64,000 nucleotides of DNA, taken from NCBI RefSeq assembly GCF_963676685.1, contig NC_092347.1, positions 86,678,592-86,742,591 of the forward strand, in the 5' to 3' direction. The stretch is from Mytilus edulis. Taxonomy: Eukaryota; Mollusca; Bivalvia; Mytilida; Mytilidae. The notes under the pieces were generated by a model. It was not told where the DNA came from, did no database searches, and saw only the letters and a list, made by a program, of their open reading frames with translations. Made by a program: the position numbers and the translations under genes. Positions 1 to 13,262 of the stretch are shown one piece after another (position 1 is the stretch's first letter; each line of letters starts with the position of its first letter).

Positions 1-1640
1 TTTTCTGCACGAAATTTAATAAAAATGAGATGAAGGCATATGATCTTTATTGAATTTCTTGAAAGATATATGCAAACAGTTTCAATCACTTTAAGTAATT
101 GAAATTGTACTTTTGGTCTTTTTTTAGGAAATAAGTGACCCCCCTTTCTGCAATATTTCATTAGAAATAGGTGCAGATTGTTGCCATAGGTAAACCAAAA
201 AGAAATTATATTCTACCATTTTAACTACTAGATATAGAATCAATGGAAGTCTCTTAATTCATACATATGCACTTATATGGCACAAACTGTAAGGTTAATT
301 TGCAAAAAAGTAAGTAAAAGGGTATGATTAAATTAATGAATCTTTATCTTTGTTTCCTAACTGTGTATTGCTACCTTATGGCACATTTTAAAAGTTCAGA
401 ATTGTATAATTTAAGACTTTTCATGCCGCAAATCTATTGATATTTTGGTTCTTAGTCAACTACTAAGGGGATGGCGTGTTTAAGATGACAATTCATGTCA
501 ATTTTATTATTTACAGTCCTTATCAACCAAAATTAGACATTTTGAAGCAAGGAATATATTTGAAATCTAGTGGCTTTATCCTTGCTTAAACGAAAGTATC
601 TCTACTCGTTTTAAAGTTAACTAAAGTATTTTAAAGTATAGTTATGATTAATTTATTTCATTATACCTTTATTTTTATTCCTATGATGGTATGTAATTGC
701 ATTTTGTATGAATTTTCGAAGTGTTTGTAAATAGAACATATTGTAATGCTTCTGAAGGATTGCGCTTATGAACTATCTAAGTATTCAACGTTTTGTATTT
801 TTTCTTGGTTATTTTTAAATGTATTATCATTTTTATCAATATTTTATGTTACATTTTGATATATATAAAATTTAAAGTCGGTTCAGCTGTAAGAAATCGA
901 ATCTCTATTACCACGTTTTTTAATCGAGTCTTTGGTTTGCAATGAACATTAAGATTAACATTTTCATGCTTGAAACTGCTAAATTTTGTACAATTTTGAA
1001 TCTTCAGACATCTTTCAGTGTCAACGTCTAACCTTCATAATAAAATACTTATTACTCAAACACAGAACATTAATTGAAAGTGAGAATTTGAAAAAAAATA
1101 TTTACCATTAAGGTTGCAATACACGGTTATTATTGTAGTGACACATTTTGGTCACGGTGGATTTTTCAAATATAAAAGATATTGTGCAATAGAATTGCAG
1201 CCTTCAAAGATGTTTTATAAGAATACCAACTTTTAAATAGCTAAGCGACGAATATCACATGTAGAGACAAAAGAGCACTATCTTCCGAAGCAACTGGATA
1301 AAACATAAACAAAACGGATATGTTTTTCTCACAATCGATTTATGACTTTTGAATACCGCTGTACTTATGTTGCCTATATATACAAAGAACTAATTGAAGT
1401 AAAAACCCATTACTTATACATAAAAAAGATGTGATACTGAATTAGTATATAAATAAAACTTCCAAGATAAATTCAAAAAGGAAGATATAAAAAGAACCAA
1501 GCATAAGATTATAAAAACCAACGGAAAAAATTATAAATAAATGTCACATTTCAAACAAATGCTACGTTGTCAGTGCTGGTTGACCAAAATTTTATTGATA
1601 AAATGTGATATTTTCTGTACTTAAAACAACAACAAATATT
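1..1640. other. A+T-rich non-coding stretch
   Basis: All frames are closed by frequent stops. I see no splice-bounded coding block, RNA gene or repeat boundary here. Confidence 0.5.
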
Positions 1641-1805
1641 ATTGTATAGCAATATAATATTTCCCACAGAAAGTAACCAAAGTTAGCGTGCAATAAATTC
1701 TAATATTGCACTAGTGCAATAAATCGTCAAAATTCATGACGTCATCAACGACAAACTCTTAGTTTAAACGAATTTTTACTTTCAAATATTATATTGCTAT
1801 ACAAT
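1641..1805. repeat. Short inverted-repeat (MITE-like) element
   Basis: Perfect 22-bp arms at 1641-1662 and 1784-1805 (starting ATTGTATAGC) enclose about 120 bp without coding capacity. No target-site duplication is clear. Short elements with perfect arms of this kind are usually non-autonomous DNA transposons; that class is inference. Confidence 0.65.
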
Positions 1806-1807
1806 AA

Positions 1808-1915
1808 AGGGTTATTGCATGAATATTGGGGAATATTGTCCCTCGTAGAACATATATTGCACGAGCTTGCGAGCTTACTCGGGACAATATTCTCCAATAT
1901 TCATGCAATAACCCT
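1808..1915. repeat. Foldback palindrome, 35-bp arms
   Basis: The left arm 1808-1842 (AGGGTTATTGCATGAATATT...) pairs with the right arm 1881-1915 with one mismatch, around a 38-base loop that itself holds a small CGAGCT palindrome. It lies 2 bp from the preceding inverted-repeat element, so the two may be one compound foldback. Confidence 0.75.
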
Positions 1916-3593
1916 ATATTAATATGTTATAGGTACTTATATCTGGGTTATGGATTATCATTGCACTCTTCACAGTATTCACATTTGTTTAGTTATTATT
2001 TGGTAAGTGCAATGAATGAAACCACGGTATGTTTATTTTGATCATTAGGATGGCCTTTCTCGATTTAATTCTATTGTGATCGCCTAAAAAACCCCAATTA
2101 AAATATGAGACAACAACCATATGAACAAATGTTGTAGTTTCTTTTCAAACCAAATGTGCGCATGTGGGTGTATTAGCGTAAAGCATAAAGTATGTAATGA
2201 TTAGCAAATTTACCTTACGATATTGGGATATCGGTATTTAGACGGATCTTAACTTGTACATGTGAGTTGTTACAAACCGGTATTTTTAAAAATAAACTAA
2301 CAAATGTCGAAATGTTCAGGACTTAATTAAATCTGTATTTGGGTAAGATGATGCAAACATACTATTTTTATTGCGTCTTACACTTTGAGAATCAAATAAT
2401 CTTTTACTACTTTATTAAAATATTGTGTAAAACGTTAATTATGAGCTATGAAAGTCAAATGGCTCGAGCATTTTCCTGATGAAGTTTTAAAAAATTTCAA
2501 AGAAATATTGTTTACAGTGGGTTAAATTTCATTAGTCTTCACATCCTATAGATTAACAACTTTTGGTTTTATCTATAATTTAGAATCTTCATTGAAGGTG
2601 GAGCACGAATGCACAGTTAATTAATAATATTGATGTTCCATTTGTATGCAAGAGTGACATTCCTTTGTATTATGTGCCGATTCGACAAATACTTACAAAA
2701 TATACAATTTAATATATTTCAGTGTTTGTTATTGGTGTATCAAAAACATTGATGTACGAATATAATTTCATAAATTTGAAATGTTTGAAATGATTACAAA
2801 CCAATATAAAGAACCGTTCATCAATTTTGAATAGGACTATAAATGAAAGACGAAATTATTTATTTCCCTTTCATGATGGATTGATTGGGAAATAAACCAG
2901 AGTTATCTAATATCAATCACAGAGAGGGACTAGCAAGCAATTTTTAATTGTAGCTTATTTAACGTTAAAACACTTTCCCACTATAAACGAATGTTACTTT
3001 ATACAAATATAAGGACTTTGTTAGCTAAATCTACAAATTTTATTAGATATTATGAATTTTTATTACAATAGATTAATATGCTATGTAATGTTACACAACT
3101 ATATAATGGACCAGAATTTAAACTTTTGGAATTTGGAAGGGGTAAAAAACCCATTATTAATATATTCTAATCGTGAGGTTTCTTGTGGGAAAGTATGTTA
3201 AAAAAACCTACCTTTACGGAAGTTCTTTTAAGTACTGCACGTTTCACTAGAAATAAACAATTGCCTGTAGATTACTGTCTATTTTGTCGTGTTATATTAC
3301 TTTCCAATATTGCCAATAAGTTGCCTTGTTATGCATCAGGTGCATAGTGACAAAATCATTAAAATTTCCATTTGAACATCGTTATTTCACATGTAAAATG
3401 TTATCCATTACTCCTTGGAATAAAAGTGTCTTTTTAATTACAACTAATCTAGTTTGCACTTTAGTCTGTTTTAATTTCAAACACACAGAAAGACAATCGA
3501 GTCAAGTGATAACTGATTTTAATTAGTCAATATAAACTGTAAATACATTATTTGAAGTAAATATTATTTCAATGTGATCCTATGGGTAGTCTT
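1916..3593. other. A+T-rich non-coding stretch
   Basis: No coding signal or clear repeat boundary seen. Short open frames around 3.3-3.5 kb have the composition of random A+T-rich translation. Confidence 0.45.
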
Positions 3594-3715
3594 AATCCAC
3601 CATTTTCTACATTTGAAAATGTCTGTACCAAGTCAGGAGTATGTCAGTTCTTGTCCATTCGCTTTGGATGCGTTTTGTTATTTGATTTTGCCATGTGATT
3701 ATAGGCACTTACATT
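3594..3715 (+). repeat. Dispersed repeat family P, truncated copy
   Basis: This block, containing CCACCATTTTCTACATTTG, recurs almost unchanged near 4325 and 40490, more diverged near 48405, and reversed at 10.2-10.4 kb. This copy lacks the left part present in the 4.3- and 40.4-kb copies. Confidence 0.8.
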
Positions 3716-4264
3716 ATTTGAAGTAGATACAAATGAAGCTTAATGAAGGTAAAACATATCACACATCTGCACATAAATCTTGATATACTTGAATACGAGT
3801 ATTGGAGAGTTAAACAATGTCTGTCTTTCCTGATAATTCTAATTTTACTGACCAAGCTATTGTGGGGTTTGTTTTTGTCAGAGTCCTAATCAGATTATTA
3901 TTTGGCTATATTAATACACCCGAGTTGTTAATAGCAGGAGTTAACTGTTCTTAATAAGATTAAAATTGAAAAAGCATATACCTATTATGTCTGATTGTTT
4001 TGTTCACATAATGTCTTCAATATTATGAAATAGTATGGGACTGTCATGCAAATGACAGGTTAAGCTAGCTAAAATCTATTTAGTTTTAATGTACACTTTT
4101 CAACGTAGGAAAATGCATGCTCCATATAAGGAATATGACAAATGTTTTCCATTTATTTAACGTGCTTGAGCGTTTAGATTTGCCATTTGATTATTAGCTA
4201 CTCGATTAGAAATTTTCCTTTGATTTCGGTATTTTTATTATTCTACTTTATATCAATGTAAATA

Positions 4265-4500
4265 TAACAGAATTTGATGAGACTGTTATCAAAGTGAGAG
4301 GGTTAGCGCTATAAAACCAGGTTTAATCCACCATTTTCTACATTTGAAAATGTCTGTACCAAGTCAGGAGTATGACAGTTCTTGTCCATTCGCTTTGGAT
4401 GCGTTTTGTTATTTGATTTTGCCATGTGATTATGGACTTTCCGAATTGATTTTCCTCTAAGTTCAGTATTTTTGTGATTTTACTTTTTATACTTACAGAC
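4265..4500 (+). repeat. Dispersed repeat family P, fuller copy
   Basis: It shares its whole length with 40,436-40,650: a left part with GATGAGACTGT and GAGAGGGTTAGCGCTAT, a middle part shared with 3,594-3,715, and a right end running into a TTTTTGTGATTTTACTTTTT-like tail. No coding capacity; probably a non-autonomous interspersed repeat. Confidence 0.8.
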
Positions 4501-4559
4501 AATGAAAAAAAGCATACAAGAAATCTATTCTCACATTTAAACTCACCCAAGAAGGGAAA

Positions 4560-5385
4560 GGTTTATAGAAAATTGAGAATTTAAATTGGGAATGTGACAA
4601 AGAGACAACAACCCGACCAGGCACCAGAACAGCCGAAGGCCACCAATTGTTGACTCAATAATAATAAGTCTGTTTAAAGGTTTGGTTAGCTTTTGAGGTG
4701 AATGCGGACATTTTTGTGCTTTGTAGCGAACATCAACATACAAGATTGTATTTTTTCAATTATCTTTTACTCTTATTTTGGGATCAGATTTATAAAAGAC
4801 AGATTTTTAACCAGATAGCCTTTTACAATCTTTGTTTCTAGTTCCGACTTATGTGTCTCATTAAAAAAAAACAAAAACAAAAGAACTACAAGGGAAGAAA
4901 TAAATAATGTTTTCCATCAGCTATTTTGGACCATTGCCTTTATTCTTTTAGGTTCATTATTGTTTACTTTAAACACAATGTGCCAGCAAATACAATTCTC
5001 AATTGTTTATAAACTTTTAGAGAATATAAGCGAACAAGGTCTGATCTGTGTGATTCATTTTAGCGGATTGTCTCTCATGAAACTTACAATCCTAATCTTC
5101 TTTTTATAGATCACTATGCTGTACAATTTGACATAAGCACTTTTAATATTTTATTCCAAACATATCATAATAAAATGAATTCATTTTGAAATAAGTTCAA
5201 TCAGTTTTCAATCATGCCAAAATATGTACTTACATTATCTAAATAGTTTAAGCTACATTCGCCAATTTACTTTACGTGTGTTTTTATGTTTACTTTTAAT
5301 TAACAAGTACGCTAAAACATTTTTTCTTTCTTAAACCAATTATTTTTTTGAAAACAAGTTATGTTAATTAATAGTTACTGGTAAG
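4560..5385. other. Non-coding, with a repeat fragment at 4570-4660
   Basis: A fragment with GACAAAGAGACAACAACCCG and AGCCGAAGGCCACCA resembles other fragments near 9.05, 10.6, 43.15 and 63.9 kb. The rest shows no gene. Confidence 0.45.
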
Positions 5386-5390
5386 TTTTC

Positions 5391-5450
5391 TGTAGACAAA
5401 ACACGCGTCTGGCTTATCAAATTATAAACCTTGTACCTTTGATAAATAAT
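5391..5450 (+). repeat. Degenerate hammerhead-like dispersed repeat (3' part)
   Basis: It contains GTAGACAAAACACGCGTCTGG followed by an ATTATAAACC block, matching the second half of the hammerhead-like repeat at 5.8 kb and elsewhere. The GAAA of the core has become AAAA and the CUGAUGA half is not recognisable, so it should be inactive. Confidence 0.55.
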
Positions 5451-5799
5451 ACCTTAAATGATATATGTTGGTGTTTCAATACTAATAAAAGTGAACAATA
5501 TATAAATGGGACAGGTATTATTGATAAATATAAGCTTATAATAAAAAAAATTAAAAAAGTGTTAAATATTTACAATAATACTATTCATAACATTCTTGAA
5601 GTAATAGAAAATCAGTCATTAAAAACCTTAACCTACAAACAGTTGTGCAAATAAAGGCAATTTTAGTAGAGTAGAATGTAACGTTAGTGCTCCTAATTAT
5701 CTAAACATTAAATAAAGAGTTAATTTACAGCTATTATCATATCAGTGATATTTAATGAGTGCATTATAAGTCTTAAATGAGTTACACAACCAATGCTTT

Positions 5800-5960
5800 T
5801 TGGAATTTTGGGTCCTCAATGCTCTTTAACTTTGTACCTGTTTGGCTTTCTAACTGTTGTGATCTGAGAGTCACTGATAAGTCTTATGTAGACAAAACGC
5901 GCGTCTGGCGTATCAGAATTATAAGCCTGGTACCTTTGGTAACAATTGATGCCAACGACG
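5800..5960 (+). repeat. Hammerhead-like dispersed repeat, decayed core
   Basis: The core reads CTGATAA (5874-5880), a GTC/GAC stem II with a 7-base loop, AAAA (5894-5897) in place of GAAA, then palindromic CGCGCG and TC at 5904-5905. Partial stem I pairing remains (GTCA with TGGC). The left part (GGGTCCTCAATGCTCTTTAAC) and the right part (AAGCCTGGTACCTTTGGTAA) recur near 34.2 kb. Two core changes predict no self-cleavage. Confidence 0.7.
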
Positions 5961-8900
5961 TTATCACCAGTACAGTAGAGAATATTTGAATCACTATAAT
6001 TTCTTAAACTCCTCCATCCTGATATTGTCCGTGTAAATATGATCTTAGCCGCACAAACGTAATCTTTTTTTTTTTACGCACTTCAACTTTGTATTTGATT
6101 TGACATGAAATTTAGTTAGAACACCACTTATCACACTGGACGCGCATATACTCGTTTCCGTCACCTTGAATTTCTTTCAGCTATTACAAAACAAAATTTT
6201 AAACCGAAATAAATGTTTAAACAACAATAGGATATAAAAAATATAGACAAATATATACAACACATTGCAAGGATTTTCATATGATAAACATTATTGTATT
6301 TCAAATGCTTTCCCAAGTCAATCGGGCATATAGTTTCCAATTTAAATAAATACACATCATGCTTATATTTAATTCACATATTCAGTTGACAATTTTTCAT
6401 TTAACAACGCCTGATTCTTACATCTTACAAAAATTGCTGAACCGTTGATATTTACTGATCTGAAATATACAGCAATACTGAAACAAATTGCGCGCTGATA
6501 ACAAATTAAAGCTGAGATAATTGTTAGTTTTATAGACTGTTTTGATCCTGTCACATACAACGACAAGTTGTACAACTATAGATTAATGCAAACAACGAAC
6601 CATTAATTGCTAAACAGTTATAATGAAACTATAATTTTCAAAAAATTTAAGACATAAATGCATCGCTTTATTTTGGAGAGCACGAATGAGGATTATTGTA
6701 CAATAAAATGAGACAACAAAAAAACACACACGGACAATTCTTATGCGGGCAGTTTGAAAAGATTATTATTGATACTATCTAATGTCCGTCAATTGGAATG
6801 CATATGTGAACCTCTTATACTTATATCGATATGAAATACTTCCAATTCAAATCCTTCAATAACAACAGTTATAAGTATTCATATTTCCGTATTTCAATGT
6901 GATCCTATGGGTAGTCTGTTTCCCAGCCGTTATTGAAATTCTTGACATTAATATTTGTATAATCCGAAGGCATACTGAATGTTTTACGGAGGGGACCAAC
7001 CTATGCTATGGGTCAGGTTAAATTGATTGATTGGTGTTTATCGTAACTTTTAGCACTATTGTGCAAGATTCGATCTTATAACTTCAGTGTAGATACAACC
7101 TAGACAACTCTGTCACCAAGCCCCTCAGATTTAAATGAATATACATCTTTTAAAAGTTTTGTTTAGATGCAAAAAACCAAAAGATCTTATCAAAAAAAAG
7201 TGTATGGCGATTGTATAGTGTTGTGATATCGTCTTATACGCGTCGCAGTACACCAATACTAAGGATCATTTGTGTTTCACAAAATTTATTTACGATATTT
7301 TGTATTGACTTTGTAAAATGCTTTATAGCCTTAATGATGCAGGAGTAATGGGAGAAAACTTTGCCATTACTTTTTATCAACGACGTTTATAAATCTTTTA
7401 AAAGTGTGTTAATTTATCATGTTTAGCATGTTTATAACTTATATTAAATTGAATACTTCAACGACTCATTTGCAACAAATATGCACGCATTTTCCAATGC
7501 AATCAATATACCTTGTGAAAGATATTGGAACAAATCAACAGAGAAACCGAACCCGTGAAGGGAACACACTCAATACTTTTAGGTGGAGTATGCCGGAACA
7601 AATTGGCCAAGTTATCATTCATAGCGGGCTTACTGTTGTTTTTCAATACTGACTATAATGAATACCTTGTTATTTCCTTTCCACTTATGATCTTATCTGA
7701 AGTATTCCTATACAAAGTAGATGTTTGTTTGTTTTAATTTCGACATTCACCGTTGAATTATTTCCCCCCGTATATATGATCCCCTCTCAATTTCAACCTA
7801 TTTTTTAAAATTTTTATTACTTTACATTTTTAAGACAATTTAAAAATGACCTACACATATGACTGTCAAAAAAAATCTCCTGATAAATACATATATCTAT
7901 ATATCTTTTCCAAGAATTGAACGAATACATTGTGCTGAATAATTGTTTTGCAGCATGCATTACAGAATTGTCACACTATTTATGACACTTAGCATTTTAC
8001 ATTTTAGCATTCATATAAGAAAAGTCCCGTAAAATATGTCAAATGACTTATAACAGTTGGTATCTTTTGACTGATGAAATAGGCCTAGGCTAGCAGACAT
8101 AACACATGTATTTGTAATTCTGTCATGTTTTTTTTCTCATTTAACTTAAGTTATGGGTTTATTTTACGACTGGTTATTACATAAGTGTTCCCTATACTAT
8201 TGGCAAGGGACAAATTTAAAGATGAGTTTAGAGAAAAAACATATCGTAGAGTAGCCTTTACTTAAAGTTCATATTATAAATCGAAAACTTCCAACAGTTG
8301 AAGTCCTATTCTTTGACTAGAGACAATGCAGTATAAATAAAGATATTGTCAAAAACATTCTGAAACCTATTGTCGATGATTTTCCATATATTATAAACTA
8401 TGAACTATTTTAGTGTAGTTCTTAAAGTATGTAAACTAGTCATCTACATAGACTGTGAATTAGTTATTACAGCGCCAGTTTTCAAATATATAGGTTGTAA
8501 GTGTAAATATAACATAGGCTGCAGGTGTATTTAATAATTAGGTTGTATAAGTTGTGATAACATATGCTCGATGTGTAGTTTGTACATAGGCTGTATGTGT
8601 ACTTAGAACAGAGGCAGTATGTGTAATTAATACATACAATGTAAGTTAGGTAAACACATTAACTGAATGTTTGGTTTAAACATAAGCTGTATCAGTAGTT
8701 TTGACATTGATTGAAGGTGAACTTAATAAATATTCTATAGGTATATTCAACACATAGTCTTTCCATGTATGATATACCGTGTTAGTTGTAGTTGGCAAAG
8801 ACTGTAGGTTTTTATACTTGATACATATAGAATAATGCATGGCAAAATCCGTATCGCATGCTTTATCACCACGAGCTACCAATATCAATCCTGAGGACCG

Positions 8901-10080
8901 AAGGACACGAGGGCTTATATGCGATATGGACTTTCCATATATTGATGTGTTTATCATATATTTAAACAATTCAGATCAATGATATGTAAAGGGACAATCT
9001 GCTGAGTTTGGAGGCACATTAGTGGACTCCTGCTGTTTTATACTCTTTGGTCAGATTGTTGTCTCTTTGACCTATTCCCTATTTCCATTCTCAATTAGTA
9101 GGTTGTAGATTTAGTTAATAGATATAATGTTAGTGTTGCTAGTCTAATGTTGATAGGTAAAGTTAGTGGGCAGACTATAGGTATAGTTAATACATAAGGT
9201 GATGTGTTACTTATTCACAGACTTATTGCGTATTAGATACTGTAGTTGTAGTCAATGCCTAGGCTATGCTATCGTTACTAGGAAGTACAAAGATGCATTT
9301 GTTAATGTATTCCATTACTTCTATTTAAAATCTATAAACCAAGATTTTGCTTATTAAAATTTGTTCTGATATTTATTTTTTGCTTATGGAAACACGGAAG
9401 TCTTTCATATATTACTTTTAAGGTTAGGTGAATAGCCGTTTGATTTACGTTATGTTGTAAATGAAGGATTGATTTTGTTAACGGATAACTGAATCTTGTT
9501 TGAGAAGCTTTTGATAATGTATCTTAACATTTCTCTGTTCAATTATACATGAACGCATAGAACCCGGATGATACTTTTATATTAACAGTATAATAACGGT
9601 CTAGAAACTTATTACTTACTTTAACACATACTAATTTAAAAAGCCGTAAAAGAAAACGTGAACTTTAAGAAAAGTCCAACACATTATCCAACACGGATAC
9701 CAATTAATGCAGTTTTGACATGTGTCTATTAAAGTTTATTTGTACTAATAAAGAAAGATATGTAAATAACGATGCTTGACATGAAGTATCGAGGCAGTGT
9801 GTGTGTTCTCCTGAACAGCCACTTTAAAAGTATAAAATTTAGGTATATTAAGACCTATTAATAACTACATGGAATGGTCGATTCAAGTCCAGTAGTCAGC
9901 ACTAATGTGTTCATATGAATTATCATGAATTTGGTTACACGTGTAAATTGACTGTTTAAAAAACTACACAATTTAAATAAAACTGTTACAGATTAACTTA
10001 CCTGTACTTGGACACTATACAATTATTGATCCTGATGCTCTTATATTTCTTACTTTATATAAATCATTTTAGTTTTTGTG
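5961..10080. other. Long non-coding region
   Basis: No gene-like frame seen. The 18-base string TGATCCTATGGGTAGTCT at about 6,900 also occurs at about 3,577. Open frames of 60-97 codons here lack recognisable domains. Confidence 0.45.
8480..9270. repeat. Degenerate minisatellite
   Basis: Many diverged copies of an approximately 30-bp unit built around ACATAGGCTGTA(G/T)GTGT are seen at 8,480-8,760, with weaker copies at 9,090-9,270. The period is irregular, which suggests an old array. Confidence 0.5.
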
Positions 10081-10084
10081 ATTC

Positions 10085-10170
10085 AATTGTCACTAACGTG
10101 TCGATTGTAGACGAAACGCACGTTTGACGTACAATATTTTAAGCCTGGTATCTATGATGAGTTAATTCAT
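10085..10170 (+). repeat. Hammerhead-like dispersed repeat, diverged
   Basis: GTAGACGAAACGCACGT followed by TAAGCCTGGTATCTATGATGA aligns with the family at 5.8, 34.2 and 39.8 kb. The CUGAUGA half is altered (CTAACGT), but GAC-GAAA is intact. Confidence 0.6.
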
Positions 10171-10204
10171 TTATAAACAGATAAGTTAGTATAAACAGTT
10201 AACT

Positions 10205-10405
10205 TGAAACAAGGTTTTTGACAAAACCGGTATGACAAAAGATACAGAACTCCAAGGAATGTTTCAAAAAGAAAGTCCCTAAGTAAATGGCAAAATCAAA
10301 ATATCAAACAAATAAAACATATGGCCATGGATAACAACTGACATATTCCTGACTTGGTGCAGGCAAGTTCTAAGAATAGTGGATTACACCTGGTTTTATA
10401 GGTAG
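10205..10405 (-). repeat. Dispersed repeat family P, reverse copy
   Basis: Reversed relative to 4,265-4,500: it contains TACAGAACTCCAAGGAA, GACTTGGTGCAGGC and ACCTGGTTTTATA in the expected reverse order. More diverged than the plus-strand copies. Confidence 0.65.
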
Positions 10406-10589
10406 TTTAACTTCTCATGTATATTTCAGTTGCATGCAATACGAGTTTTACATTAATATATTTGACACACACCAACATCTTTCAATAAATATGTTAAAAA
10501 CGTCTTCAAACAAAATGCAATTTTGGTAAAGTTTATACGCATACCGAAATATATACATGGTTTTCCCGTTTGAATGGTTTTACACTAGT

Positions 10590-10740
10590 AATTTTGGGGC
10601 CCTTAATAGCTTTTTGTTCGGTGTGAGCCAAGGCTCCGTGTTGAAGGCCGTACATTGACCTATAATGGTTTACTTTTATAAATTGTTATTTGGATGGAGA
10701 GTTGTCGCATTGGCACTCACACCACATTTTCCTATATCTA
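10590..10740 (-). repeat. Dispersed repeat family Q fragment
   Basis: The text GTTGAAGGCCGTACATTGACC and GAGAGTTGTCGCATTGGCAC is the reverse complement of elements seen at the right edge of the window (63.84-64.0 kb) and in part at 17.8-18.1 kb. Confidence 0.6.
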
Positions 10741-11020
10741 TGTAATTACAAAATCTCAAAATAAGTTTATTTTGGAAGTTATTTTGAAAAAAATGAAGAC
10801 GTCTTATGTTTGGCACAGAGGAAACTGTCCACCATAGACTAAATGAAGTAGACGCACTTACTGATGTCTGACAGACGAATGTCTTATATAACACATACAT
10901 ATAACGGATGTTTGTTTAATAGATGAATGATTCTTTCCCTGTCACAAATTAAAGTGTAAATTAAGGTCTTATCTACTCCTTCGACAATTTAAGAGAGTAT
11001 GAGAATTCAACTTTTTAAAG

Positions 11021-11307
11021 GATTTTATATTTTCTTAATCTATCCCCAATAAATTAACAGAAACTCTTAATTTAAAAGATTGTTCTATTTAATTTGAAAA
11101 GGTAACTGGATACATAATTTTACAATTTCTAAATTTGATACATATTACAAGCGCTGTCGTTAGTTAAGCAGGGTATACACAATAAATTGTGCGGTTATGC
11201 AGTTCTAAACTTAAATTCTGGCTGCCTTGCCATCTGCTAAATAATCAAGTTTGCCGTACACAACCCAATCAAATTGTCCCAATAGAAGAAACCTTCTTAC
11301 AAAACAT
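11021..11307. repeat. Left terminal inverted repeat
   Basis: Matches the reverse complement of 13,849-14,140 almost end to end, with scattered substitutions and small indels (about 90% identity by eye). It includes GTCGTTAGTTAAGCAGGGTA and TGCCATCTGCTAAATAATCA. Confidence 0.9.
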
Positions 11308-12213
11308 GTGCCTGTAACAAATGAGAAATCGCGTTGTAATATGTTGACCTTTAAACCCATGTGTCCAATCTATTGACCTAAAATCATGTGGTCTATAAAA
11401 AGAAGAAAGTAAGGTACACGCTGTCTTGTGATAACCTTCGTGTATTGTCCTATATAAGGCAAGTTGACCTGTTATTCGGTCTGCTTGTGGAAAATTCCAC
11501 TGGTTGACGTATATACATGTATGACGCAATCAAGGGCTTTATCAATCTAGAGAAATTCAAATAAACTATATTTATGATACATCTCTGTATTATATTATAC
11601 AAGCGTAAAAGTAATAACAGATTAAAATAAAAATGTTTTTCGTCCAGAAAACCATTAAAAATATTAAGAAGAAAAACTAATATAAGATGGAATGAGATAA
11701 AGTGAAATGCTCCCGATCGCATTACACCGAACGGTAAATAAAAATATGCTCTAGAATTATCAGATCTGTTCTTCTAAAAATGAAGTCATTCTTTTTTTTT
11801 ATATAAACAATGGTTACGGAACAGTTGTTGAAAACTTGTGGACAAAGTGTAATATGATTTATGTTTACGGCAGTTTCAGTAACAGTTCATTTAGATTAAC
11901 ACCTTGCAATGAATCATTAAATGACTGTATGCTGTTTCCTTGTTGGTTGTACTTGGCTTAAACGTATTGCATGGCAAAGGTCCACTAAATGGCAACGGCG
12001 GAGCTTTGTATTCCTTCGCAGAAGTATACAGAGTCTTTTGTCCAACGTTATAAGTAAAGGAACTACGTTATGTACTCATAAGTGTGGTGCTGGCTGTTGT
12101 AATATTCGGTAGAGGAAGAAATGTAGAAGAAGGAGCAATTGCTAAAGTTTTAAGAGGCACTATACAACCTGAGCTTGGTAAAGCACGAATATGTATTGAT
12201 GTTTCACCAGCAG
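11308..12213. other. Interior of the recombinase element, 3' of its gene
   Basis: No second gene is recognised. Just below 12,214 the minus strand stays open in another frame for about 45 codons (ALTAGETSIHIRALPSS...), possibly a frameshifted continuation of the recombinase C-terminus. Confidence 0.4.
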
Positions 12214-13262
12214 TTAAGGCCAATACTTTAGTAGGTTCAGTGATGCTTTCTCTAACGTCTGTCCCATACGTATCTTATCATCATTATCAACCCGCTGATA
12301 CAAAGAAAGGGATGCTACTGTATTATGTCCAGTTACGGCCATGATCTGTGCATTGCAATAAGAGTTTGTAGCTAGAACAGTAGCCCCGATAGCTCGGATA
12401 AAATGGTTAGTGTAAATTTCAGACAAGTTGCACTTGCTCATGTATGACTTGAAATTGCAAAACGTTTTTTTCGCCCACAGGAATGTTATAATACCATGAC
12501 CAAACTGATCTTTTGGTCTCTGCCACAGTTTGTCACACTCTGGATTTAATTTATTTACATACTTTTCAAAGGAGTACACGGGACAATATGCAGGACCTGA
12601 ATTTCCTTGCATTATCCCAGAAGCATTTTCTTTGTCACTGCTGCGATAATTTCTTTGTCAACTCATCTTTTAACATATTTTAGTCGCGTCTTCGGATATT
12701 TTTTTTTTACAGAAAACGTGGATTTTGTCTTATTTTCCATTCCCCGTGGACAAAAATATAGGCGAACATCGAACTGAATTTTATTTTGAAGTCCAAATGG
12801 AGTATTTGGTGATAACTATATTGAGGTATACATTTTCCTTCTGTCATCTTCGTCAATAGACTGATAATGCTCGACGTCTCCTAATCTCATGCGTTTAAGC
12901 TCTGTCATGGCCGCTTTGAAATTTTCTCTGGAAGCGCTAAAACTTTCATCATTCACAATGTCAATTATTTTATTGTACGGTGGAGCCTTTAAATATCTGT
13001 TTAATGTGTATCTCAAGCACTGCCGTGAATTTGTTTTATAAAGATTTCCATCAGCTTTACGCATATCCATATAAAAATGACCCAATACTTCATCTAGATT
13101 TAAGGTGTCATCATGTTCAAATCCTGGGTTCATTTTATTTACTTTTAAATACTCCCTTGTTTTGTCAGCACTCATTTTTATACGTTTTTGTACGATTTCT
13201 TCATTACTTGTATCGACAAATCGTCTTTTACCAGACTTCATCTTTAGTTGGCATAAACACAC
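12214..13262 (-). pseudogene. Decayed DUF3504/Crypton-type tyrosine recombinase
   Basis: The N-terminal part (13,262-12,819) has LDEVLGHFYMDMRKADGNLY and a helical DNA-binding-like region typical of ZMYM/QRICH/Crypton DUF3504 proteins. It then meets an in-frame stop at MYTSI. The same frame continues beyond the stop with NTPFGLQNKIQFDVR and CPRGMENKTK, the conserved block bearing the first catalytic Arg. After a frameshift, 12,612-12,214 carries CPVYSFEKYVNKLNP, HFIRAIGATVL (His-x-x-Arg), TGHNTVASLSLY (His and the nucleophile Tyr). All catalytic positions of the family are therefore recognisable, but at least one stop and one frameshift make it non-functional. The protein would cut and rejoin DNA through a 3'-phosphotyrosine. 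The family assignment rests on motifs recalled, not searched. Confidence 0.8.

Noticed and set aside
2476-2520. CTGATGA at 2,479 as a hammerhead core
   Set aside because: No paired stem II followed by GAAA; a chance heptamer.
5439-5654. 71-codon plus-strand frame rich in Ile, Asn and Lys
   Set aside because: Typical random translation of A+T-rich DNA, short and without motifs.
8676-8969. 97-codon minus-strand frame
   Set aside because: Overlaps a degenerate minisatellite; no domain and no splice support.
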